A program made the position numbers and the translations under genes. The notes below the pieces were generated by a model that made no database searches, had not been told where the DNA came from, and saw only the letters and a program-made list of their open reading frames with translations. A stretch of 64,000 nt of DNA from Axinella damicornis (Eukaryota; Porifera; Demospongiae; Axinellida; Axinellidae), in contig OZ007517.1 of NCBI GenBank assembly GCA_963931865.1, positions 9,310,038-9,374,037 on the forward strand, in the 5' to 3' direction. Shown one piece after another: positions 1-12,000 of the stretch (positions are counted from its first letter, which is position 1; every line of letters starts with the position of its first letter).

Positions 1-3000
1 TCTCCCACTTCTCCAGGTGGACGTATCTTCTGCTTTCTTCCCATGCCCACTGAAGCTTCTTTATCACTCCCTGTGCACATCAATGGCACCTTTGGCTTAA
101 ACGATGATCGCAGAACTCTGAAATGGCCGGGTACTGAGAGAAAGAATGATCCTGCAGCCGACTGGAACAAGACACTGGTAAGTGAGCTCCTCCCCCCATG
201 CTATGCCCGACTGCTTATGGAAGCCAAGAAACATCTTCGCCCAGAGCAGTTTTACGAAGCCTGGCCCAGAGCAGATGTGGTGAAGACCACAACGTGGGAG
301 GGCCTTCTGCTTCCCTTGTTCACCCAACTCTTTAGGCAGGCAGTGTTTTGGACCGAACGAACAGAAGCGTTGCAAGTTGTAGGAGAGTGGATCACCACAA
401 TGGAAGGTTCATTCATCCCAAAGGGCAGCAAGGTTGCATCTGTTGTTCGTAATGTCCTATCACAATGTGAGGTCAAACTAGTCGACATTCCTCCCAGCAT
501 CTGGAGTGCCCTGTCCCATTCCAGAACACGTGTGTCAGAAGTGTCTCCAAAGTTTGCACGTGAACAGCTCAAGAAACATCTCCAGAGCTACTGCTATATT
601 GATGAGATTGGAAAGCTTGAGCTTCTCAGGTACTGTCTGTCTGACAAGCAGTACAGTGAACTTCCTGGACTTTCCCTCCTTCCGCTAGCAGATCATACGT
701 TCGTTGCTTTTGCTTATCGACAATTCCAAACAAACCGCTACCTTTGCACTGCAGAGTGCCCTCACAGTCTGCTTCCAAATTTGGATAACATGTTGGTTGA
801 TTTACCACATGATCCAGATCTCTCAAGGAGCCTGAGTGAGGTGGCTGATCAACAAATCACACAGCTGACGAAGTTAACTGTTGACAAGGTAGCAGAACTC
901 ATCCCTTCAGCCATGCCTTCTGAGTGGAGATATCAGAAAATAGTCACTCTTCCACATAGCCGCTTCCCATCTGATTGGTTCCAGCTGTTTTGGCAGTGGG
1001 TGCGAAACAAATCTCTCAAGTTTTTTTCTGGTAAGTTGATACTTCCACTCAGCCACAGCAGCCAGCATGGTGGTGTGAGCTTTCAGGTTACCCAGCTCAA
1101 TGTAAACTCAGCAGTGGTGTATATGTCTCACCCTGCTAGTCCCACACTACTGGCAGCATTGGACAAGCTGAAGGTTGCCTATAGCAAGGCAACGGACTTT
1201 CCCTACCTCCAGCATCGCCAACTCACCCATTACATGAAACAGTTCAATCCTGCTGGTATCCTAGATGCAACTACACTTTCAACCTCTGAATTGCAAAGGG
1301 TTTCCATGACATCAGAGGAAGCATGCCGTCTTCGAGAGTTCCTCTCTTCAGGGCCAAGCTCTGCTCTGAGCCAGAGACAGACTACTCTTCAAAATCTTCC
1401 GATCTTTGCTACTGGGCAAAACTCCAGCAGTAATCTTTACTCGGTGACAACTCTCATGCATTCCTCACTTCTCCGGATGGCAGTTGTAGAGCCTGAAAAC
1501 ACAGTTGTGAGTGCAGTACATCTACCTTCCACCATTCTTCTGTTCACTCGTGACTACCACCAGTTGCAACTTCTCAAGTGTTTGAGTGGCATTGTTGCTT
1601 TTCCTAGCAATATTGACTTCATTACTGACCACTTCGTCCCTCTAATTCACAGAAGAATTTTCCCAGACCATCTGTTGGACGGTGTCATGCAAGAAATCCT
1701 GGACATGTTCCACATCCTTGTCTCAAGAGCTGGAAAACAACAGAAGTTACTTTCTGCACTTCAAAGCCTCCCATTCCTCAGAACACTTTCTGGAACTCGA
1801 AAGTGCCCGCAGGAACTCTTTGATCCTTCTATTCAGCAACTGTGTGAGCTGTTTAAGAATGAGTCGGTATTTCCTACTTCACCATTCGATGAGCAAAAGT
1901 ACATTCAGCATTTGAGGAGCTGTGGCTTGCGCACCTCTGTAAAACCGCAGGAGATTGTGAACATTATCTGTGCCATCAGTACTTCAGCAGGCACACATCC
2001 ACAGTCAGTTGACAGCGCTAAACTCTCTCGTTGTAAAGCCGTCCTTGGGTATCTGAGTCAGTGTGATTCTCGTACACTTTCTGAAACAGTTATCGTCTCC
2101 TATCTGTGGCAACCCTATTCATGCCCCTTTTCTACAGCTTTGAAGAAGTTGGCAACAGACAAAAGCTGGCTGCCGATTTGCTCATCTCCTCCAGAAGACT
2201 ACCCTTCTTCTTGCTTGGAATGGAAGGGGAAGGGCTTTGAATCCCACTTCATTTCACTCAGCAGCTCAGTTTTCATCCCAAATCCTGACAACTGTAACTC
2301 CCTACCGCTAGTAGCTGGTTCACAGGTGTACCTACTGGACTATACCCTCCCTTCCAGAATTGCACAAATCTTCACCACCGGGGATATTGTGCAACATACC
2401 TTGGCACACTTTCAAGAGGTGATTCGCTGCCAGGAAGAGATTTCTGCTGCCACAACAACCCACATTGTTTACCTCATTTACCAGGTTTTAAACAGTCAAA
2501 ACTCTCAACAGCTGCATGGGCTTGATTCAATTCCAGAATGGATCTGGATCAGGAAGCACGAGAAGTTTGTTACACCAACTGCTGTTGCAATGAACCAGAA
2601 CAGAAGTTTCAGGCACAACCTTGAGCCATACATCTATATCCTCCCGGATGATATATCCCAATACTCAAACCTCTTCAGTGCGTTTGGAATGGAACACAGT
2701 GCTACCCAGTCACAAATCATATCAGTCCTTTCAATGATCAAAGACGGAGCACCTGACTCCGAGTGTGATGCCAGTGATGCTAGTGAAGCATGGCAGACTG
2801 TGATGAGCATCCTCAACTGGCTCACCAGAGATGGAACACAAGAACCTTCCCTAGAAGAAGAGGACACCCTCTATGTTCCAGTGGAGTCCGACTGCCAGTG
2901 GCCACAATTAATGGAAACCAGTGAAGTTGTTTACACAGACAACGACTTTCTCCAAGAATTCTTGGTATCAACAGATGATGGCAAAACATACACTTTTGTA

Positions 3001-6000
3001 CACCATCGCATTCATTCTCAGATGGCCCACATCCTTGGCCTCACTCCCCTCAGTGAGCACTTGGACATTTCTGAAGACACATTTGAGGACGCTGGTCAGT
3101 ATGAGCCCCTCACTGTGCGACTGAAGAACATCCTCAAAGACTACAAAGATGGGCTGACCATTGTGAAAGAACTACTGCAGAATGCAGATGATGCTGAGGC
3201 TACTGAGGTCAACATCTGCTATGATGCTCGCCAGCACACTGTAAAACCTAGGTCTCTATTCTTTCCGGGGATGCATGATTGCCATGGACCTGCACTGGTT
3301 GTTCATAACAATGCAACCTTTTCCAACGATGACTTCACTAACATAACAAAGTTAGCAGCAGCAACAAAAGCAAGCAAACCTCTTAAAATTGGGAAGTTTG
3401 GAGTTGGATTTTGCTCAGTATATCACGTCACTGATATCCCCTCCTTCGTCAGCCAACAAACTCTGTGCATATTCGACCCCACTTTGGGCTACCTCAAGAA
3501 AGAAATCAAGAATCCTGGAAGACCAGGAAAGAAGGTCAATTTTGCCTCCAGGTTTATTGCTTCCTCGTCACAGCTGGTTCCATATGCTGGCCTCTTTGGC
3601 TTCAATCCGAAGGAGCCCTACAGTGGAACTATGTTCAGATTTCCCTTCCGCACCTCAGCCAGTGAGCTGAGTGGTACCATGTACACTGAAGCAACCATCA
3701 GAGAACTGATCAACGACGTCAAGAATTGTAGCTCCAAACTTATCCTTTTCCTCCAGCACATCAAATGCATCACCTTTAGTCGAATTGACCAAGGTCAACA
3801 AAGCCCCACAGTCCTGTTACAAATTACCAAGGAATTGGTGGAGTCAATCTCTGGAACATTAACTGAAGTCAAGAAGATAAGATGTTTGGATGAGCGGTCT
3901 TCACAAGCTCATGAAGACAGTTGGCTCATAGCCACCCACACTGACTCCATTGGTACGGAGCGAACCACTGCATCTGTTGCTTGTTTACTAGAAGTCACTT
4001 CCCCTAGTCAAGGCTACAATGTAATGAAAATAGAGGGCGAAATATTCTGCTTCCTGCCCTTAGCCCAAAAGACCGGACTTCCAGTGCATGTGAGCAGTAA
4101 CTTTGCAGTGATCAACAACCGAAGAGGTATCTGGACAACGGATGAATCATCCACAAATGATTCTGAAGTGCAGTGGAACTTGTCCCTCATGCAAAATGTG
4201 ATTCCCAAGGCATACCACACTCTATTGGCATCACTCCAGGAAGGTCACTGTCAGGGAAAACTCAGAGAGTATGCGTTCTATTCCCTTTGGCCACTAGAAG
4301 CTAACCTTACCCGGCACAATCCCTGGGTTCATGCTGTACATAAACTCTATAGTGAAGCAATATCATCAAGCAGACTGTTCTATTCTATGCCCTCTAGTCA
4401 GTGGTTGACCCTCCTTGAATGTAAATTCCTTGCTCCTGGAATTCTGTGCCAGTCATCCACTGATGCCAACATCCTGGACTGTGTGCTTGCAGTTGTTACC
4501 CATCTGAGACTTCCTCTCGTTGATCTTCCCAGCAAGTATCATGTCCATCTCAGCCTTGGTAGCTCTACCATCACAGAGGAGGAATTCATCCAGCTCTTCT
4601 TTGGACATATAACCTCCTTCACTGACATTCAGCAAAGTCGAAATGAGGTCCTTCAGTTCATGCTTGAAGTGTATGCTGTTGGACTTGATAGGATTCAAAC
4701 AAGCCGAATGGACTACATGCGGAAATACCTCACTTACTACCCATGCATACCTTGTACTCCTGATGGAACCCAACTGAAAATGTGTTCTCAGGTTGTTGAC
4801 CCTCGTACGGAGTTTGCCAAACTCTTTGACTCAGCAGAGGGTATGTTCCCCATCCAGCAATTCAGTGATGGACACCTTGTACATACTGCGATGATGGAAC
4901 TTGGAATCATTAGTGAAAACATTCCTTGGAGCCTAGTAATTGATCGTGCAGAGACTGTCGCACAGCTCTATCATGCTGACAGAACAAAGGCACTGAAACG
5001 TGTGCAACTCATTTTGAAGTGCATTGAGTCGAATGCTAAAGACAAACAAGACAAGCAAGAAGCAAATGCTTTAAGTGCAGTTCGGTTCCTCCCAGTCTTG
5101 AAGAAACCAGTGGACTATCCTTTGCCATGGTTTGGTGAGGGCCATCAGCTTCTCAGTGGGCAGGAACTAATGATAAAAGGAGCGACAACTCAGCGACATT
5201 TTCTTGAGGCTTCAGAGACTAACATCATCATAGCAGGCTCTCAAGTGGCATTCGTGAATGACAAAAGCATTGAAGAGGATGGCTGCAATTACATAAATCA
5301 GAAAACCAGAGAAATACTTCAACTGCGAATTTCGCCATCAATTCAGGAAGTTATAAACCACTTGAAACTACTGATCACTGAATTTAATTCAGAGCAACCC
5401 AACTCTCAACTGTTCCAGTGGGCCGATCGTATTTGCCGGCAAGCATACGAATTCCTTGATGGGCAGATACAGCAACAAAAGTATGCCGATCAAGCATCAC
5501 AGCCACTTGATTTACAAGAACTGCTAAGTCTTCCATGTGTGTGGACTGGCAAAAAATTCATTGAGATCCAAGCTGTTGCTAGAGGGTGGAAGCTGGAAGG
5601 ACCGTACCTCTATCCTGTACCATCCAGCCTAGGCCTTAGAAAGAATCTGGCTTCATCACTGGGGATCAAGGACAGTTTTACTCCAGAGGATATTGTGAGG
5701 GTCCTATCTCAAATGAAAGACGATTTCAATGATAACCCTGTCAGTGAAGCTTGCCAAACACTGCTGAATGAACTAGTGCCCAAGCTGTACGGCATTAACC
5801 CTGATGAATGCTCTAAATCCATCATGCTTCCAGATACATCATATGTGATGCACAAGTCCACAGATTTAGCGTTCAATGATGCCCCCTGGTGCAAACCAGA
5901 AGAACACTACAAATTTGTACACGAGACGATTCCAAGGAAGCTCGCCCTAAAGCTCAAGGTAAAACCAGTTCGAAGCAAGAAACTGGAGAAGTATGTTTCT

Positions 6001-9000
6001 CCAGCTGAACTCCATTTCAGGGGGGTTCCATTCGGCCAGCATGAAGAACTAACTCGGAGGATTCAGAATATCATTAGAGAGTACCCGTTTGACATCACGG
6101 TACTCAAAGAGCTCCTCCAGAATGCAGACGATGCCAAAGCTAAGAAGATGTGTATCATTCTTGACAAAAGGTCTCATGGAAAAGAGAGTGTGCTCTCTGA
6201 GGAATGGCAGCAACTGCAAGGTCCAGCCTTGCTTGTCTGGAATGACAGCACATTCACTGAAAGAGATCTCAAGGGAATTCAGCAGCTCGGCCTTGGAAGC
6301 AAAAGGTCAGATGCGGAATCTATTGGCCAATATGGCATTGGTTTTAACGTGGTCTACCATCTCACAGACTGTCCCAGTTTCGTCACGGGTGGAGAGACGC
6401 TCTGCATTATGGATCCTCACTGTCGATTTGTCCCTGAGGCAACTTCACAAATGCCGGGAAGAAGATTTGATGATCTGGACAGTGGTTTTTGGGATGATTT
6501 TCCTGACCTGAAATCAGCCTATCTGCGAGGTGGACTCAAAGACTGTCCAGAAGAGTTGCTGGGTGGCTCCCTCTTTCGTTTCCCCCTCAGACACACGAGT
6601 GAACTGATGAAGTCCTCAAAGATTGTAGACCCCAGTGTCAGCAACGTGTATGAACCACTTACAGCTGATAAAATGCACAGTTGCCTAGTGAAGTGGGCTC
6701 CAAAAATGAAGCAGGCATTGCTATTTCTGAACCATGTGACAGAATTGTGCTTTTTTGTCATTGAGGACCACAAACCATCCATGCTATCACCAGCAGCTGT
6801 CTCATATGTACCCACGTGTGTTTTAGAGCACTGTTTTGAGGTGTGTATTAATGAATCAGCCCAACACAGTCGTGCTCATCTTCATGAGAAGATTGCAGCC
6901 TTCAAAGAGGAAAGAGGAAATGACCCTTGTGTAGTTCGATACCCTCTCACAATTACTGAAACCTCTCATGTACCTCCACAAACTTACACACTGCAGAGAA
7001 GAGAAGCACAAAAGATTAAGACAGAACAGTGGCTCATTCAACAGGGCATTGGTGATTTGGAAGATAAACAACAAACTTGGAAATACATCTCCCAGGTCAA
7101 GCCCAAACATGGCATAGCTGCACCTCTTCGTTCACTAAGTCAACTCAGGAGTTTCCATGGTGATGTATTTTGCTTTCTTCCTCTCCCAGTAAGTTGTGAC
7201 CTCCCAGTACATGTGAATGCTCACTTCATTCTCAATGCTTCTCGCAGAAACATCTGGAAGTCAACAGTTCCAGGTGAGATCGATAACAAATCAAGGTGGA
7301 ATGAGAACCTTATCAGTGCAATATCTTCTTCATATGCTAACTTCCTAATGGAAGCCCACAGCTTTTACATCAAGTCAGAGCCCTACAGTGATCTGAGCGA
7401 ACTCCAAACTGATAGTTTGTGCTACTACAGTGTCTTCCCAAACTGGTCTAAGGGACCTGAGGGGGACAAGATAGTTCCAGAGGGACAGTGGCTCAAACTG
7501 GCAGAAGATGTCTACAGAAAGCTAGCTAGCAACAATGCAAGTGTTCTTGCGATACTTGAATCTACACCCTCAGAACCCTCAATGATGCAAGAAGTAGCCT
7601 CAGAGCAAGATGTACAACACACAGTGAAATGGCACCCATTGAAAAGCCCCAGTGGTCCTTCATTTCATGTATACTTCTGGGCAATGAGACCTCATCATGA
7701 TGACACGCCACTAAAGCCTATCCTAGAACGTATTGGCATTAAGATAACTTGTGCACCACTGAGAATCAGGAACCACTTCCGCACCGTAGAGTGTGAGCTG
7801 CCTAAAACTTCCCCCTCTTCTGTGTATGACTATTACACACGCTTCAGTGGACAGGCCAGTCCAAGTGGTGAATTCCCATGTGCTGTTGAAGCAACTGCTT
7901 TTCACTCAGTAGCAGCTTTCAAAACATTCAGTCAGTACCTTCTCTCAACTTGTGAAGCATCAGGCACTGAGGAATTTCCCAAGCTTCCATTTGGCTACCC
8001 ACTCCTCCTCACTGCAGATGGTCAGCTTAGAAATTTTGATAAAAGGAATAAAGTAATTTCCTCAGCACATTTACGAGTCTTCCCCCAAAGCCTTGAGAAG
8101 TTTCTACACCCAGAACTTCTGGATGTGAAGTATAGCACTAGCTACTTCTTTTCTTCAGACTTCAGTAACTATATGGTAGTTCAAGGCATCCTGTCCAAAG
8201 CTCTTCCGCCTGCACTACAAGCCTCACATGTGCTCACTGCAGATGAACACATAACCAAGTCCATGCTCAGTGCACTATGGGCCTGCTTTTGCAATGACCA
8301 AACATTCTGCAGACACTTGGTGAACATACTAAAGTGCTGGGCTTTGCTACCAAGCACCAATAACCAGTTGTTCTCATCAACAAACTTGCTTCTTCCCATC
8401 CTTCCACCACCTTCTGGCCCATCTTCTCTTTTGCCAAAAAGCAATCAGTTCTCTGCAGTCTACGAAGTGCTGCACCACCTAGGAATGCCCTTTCTAGCAA
8501 CTGACATAGTGGTGAACCAAGGTGCTGTGCAGAGCTACTGCCCACAGCTCAGTAATCATAAGCGCATACTGACCAACTTGTACCACCTCCACCAACAAAG
8601 CAGTATCTCTTCAGTGATTACAATTGATAATGCTGACATTCTGATAGCATACTTTCAGAACATAAATTTCCAATATCCAGTGTGCCCAGAGGAATATCGA
8701 AGAAGTGTAAAAGCCCTCCCACTGTTTCTCACAACTGAAGGCAGTCTGACTTCCGTCACTGGAAAGACAGTATTCATTTGGCCCACATATGCTTGCAAAG
8801 TTGGCTACTCAAAGTGGGCAAGTGTCAGAAATGTTGTGTTTCTGGACAAAGCAGGTGCATGGGCCAAGCTTGGACCATCCAATCTGGGGATTGAAGAGAT
8901 GCCTGAAGAAAATCTGTACATCAACTATATTTTTCCAGCTTTTACCCAACTGAGCGAAACTGAGAGATTCCAGCACCTGAAGCGCATCAGAGACAGTCTC

Positions 9001-12000
9001 TTTATGACAAACAAGCTCAGAATAGATTCTGGTGGATTCATGATTGATTGTACTCTAGCAACACAGTTTATTGGTGCACTGAAGGCTCTTCCCTGCATAG
9101 GCCAGGAAGGTTCACAACTCAAACGTGTAAGCGAGTTCAGTACACATGATAAGGAAATCTTCAGAGCATTTTCTAAACATTTCCACTTTCTCCCAGAATG
9201 TTTCACAAGCAACGAACGTGAATATCCCAAGTGGATGCAGTTTTTCTGTGCTATTGGACTGCGACAGACCATCAACAAGCAAGAATTTCTTCAATTTTGC
9301 CAAGAAACAGCTGATGGAAAGAGTGCTGATCCCAGAAAAGCCTCTTCAGTGCTGGTGAAGTACCTATTCTCACAAGAAGCAACAGATGATTCATGGTATA
9401 AAGATTCCAGGTTTTTATCAGGAGTTTCAAGGATCCCATTTGTATGTACAGAAGATCTCAGAACGTTGACTTGGATTCATCCAGTTCACCCTGCCCCTAA
9501 GACCATCACAACAAGCAGTGAAGTTGTGTACATGACTCAGCTGCAAGGGGCAGCACTCTCTGAGCATGGAAACATTGTTTGGACCATGAAATGTGTTGTA
9601 CGCCTTCCTTGCCAGTATTGGCAGAGGGATCTCCTTGAGAAGTTGCAAGTAGTCACGCAACCCAGCGCTACTGATGTGATTCAAAATATCACTGCCATTG
9701 CCGGATCTCGATTTGCAGACTTTTCTCTGTTTGACAATTATCCAGAAGAGTATAGACCTCCAAACGGTGCAGATGGTTTGATACGGGTCATGTTCCGGCA
9801 TTTTGAATTCCTAGGGGTGAAAATCAAAAACCTGACCAGAGGCCAACTTAGCCCGTTGAAGGACCTTACTTGTATTCCTGTGTATGCCACACCAAAGCAC
9901 GGAATTGCATCTAGGGTGTGTGTGGTGCTCACAAAGCCATCCCATGTTCTCAGCACTGGTGATATTGTCAGGTACTTCCCTTTCTTGCATCGCATTCCAG
10001 ATGAATTGTTTACTGTGCACCCTGTGCTTGAGAAGATTGGAGTGGAGAGTAGTCCTGGGCTGGGTCACATGAGAATCGCCTTGGAAACTGCATTCAATTG
10101 TTCTGACCATGGCCAACAAACGCTTGATGTCAACACCAGACTTGTAGTTCAAAGTTTAATCAAGACTCTGGATACACTGTTGAAAGAGCAGAAAGAATCC
10201 AGAAAGAGCACTTTAGCAGCTGTTAAAACAGCCTTGGTTCCTCTCTACCTCCCCAGTGAAAAAGGAACACTAGTACACACCCCATCCCTACTGTACTGTG
10301 ACCGGTACGACTACAGGGGTTGCAAACTAGAGCTTTCAGGTACTGGCCTGTCCCGTCTTACTCTCTTGACCGAACGGAGTGAAAGAATCTTTGAGGAAGA
10401 ATTCTGTGAGGGCCTCCCAGATGGGGTTAGACCAAAGGGCCTTTCCAAGTGTTGCAAACAAATGGTGCCAAAGCACTGCATTGAATCAGAGGTTGAAAAT
10501 TCTTCAGCTGTCAAATCTCTCCAGACCACATTTAGTCTTCACAATCTTTCACAGAATATACTAAAAGTAATCAAGCATGTCACTGGCGATGAACAACTTT
10601 GTAAGAATCTTGAACCTATCATCACACAGTTTTTCCAGACCATCAGAATTGTGACTGTTCGAAACCTCAAAACTGACATCCTACTGCAGACAAAAGAACC
10701 TAACCCATTAATAGGGTCAGTAAGAGTTGACTTTTACCTTCAACAAGAGGAAGCATCATGGTGCTTTTACCTGAACTCCAAACTTTCAGCAAGTACCTAC
10801 AGCGGGGTGATGGATGCCTGCGAGTCACTAGCAGAGCACTTGATTGCTGTTATCAAGTCCCAGAACACAGATATATCACAGATAATTCAACTAGAACTCA
10901 AGAACGTATTTACCAACCTTCTAAGGCTACAAACACCACAGGAGCTTGACTGTGTGCTAGACAGAAGAGGAATCAAAGTTGAGAGTGACATCCGGTTTGA
11001 GACAGATGTTACTCCCAGGCTTGGGAGACCCATACCACAATCATGGCATCACCGTCTTGACCAAGATATCAACAACCTTTTCCACCCAGAGGAGTGGGTG
11101 GGTTATGAGGATGGAGAAGACCACTTTGTATTTGCACAGGTTATCCATCCAGTCATGAAGGATGATGGTGCTAACTGTCATGATATGGGAACTCGCATTC
11201 GAATGAGATACAAAATCTACACCAGTGAGGACGATGAGGAAGGGAAGGAAGTCAGTGCGTTGGATCTTTACAAATTCCTCCGAGGAAAAAAAGCTGGAGT
11301 AAGGAAGGAGATGAGTAAAGAGTTGGTACCATATGAAGGAGCAACTGACGGCAGTCAGCCTAGACATGAAGCAAAGGATGAGGTTGATCTCAAGAGCATC
11401 AAGAAGCAGCTTTGCAGAGAGCTCCGAGAGATCTGGAAACTGCCTCAAAGTGAAAAGACTAAGGCGATTCGACGGCTTTACCTCAAGTGGCATCCTGACA
11501 AAAACCCAGACAGACCTGAACTGGCTGAAGAGGTGTTCAAGTTTCTCAAAAGCCAGATTGAACGTTTGGGACAGGGACTACCTCTTCTAGATCCTGATGA
11601 GGAGCCAACAACAGGGGGGCCCTCTCCACATGCACGAAGGGGCTTTCCCTCACAGTGGAGCTCCTTCTTCAGAACGTGGAACAATACAGCTCACCAACAC
11701 TACCGCTATAGGGAGAGTGAGCACCAGTATAGAGCTCGAGGGGGGGGAGGTGGAGGAGGTGGTGGAGGTTACGGAGGATATGGTGGAGGATATGGTGGAG
11801 GTCATGGAGGATATGGTGGAGGCGGCGGAGGTGGTGGTGGCTTCGCTCGTGCACAGTTTCCATTCGATGAAGATCTTGGACCACAACCTAATCTGCAAGA
11901 GGGGAAAAGGTGGGTAAAGCAAGCTGAGGTTGACTTTGATACTCTTGTGATGCTTCTGGACCGAACACCCACCTCCAACAAGGTCTCAGCTAGTGTGTGT

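Noticed and set aside
178..183. GTAAGT donor-like site inside the giant exon (also near 25824 and 49235)
   Set aside because: The frame is open through it in all three copies and the encoded residues (TLVSELLPP) are conserved, so it is coding; alternative splicing would need RNA evidence.
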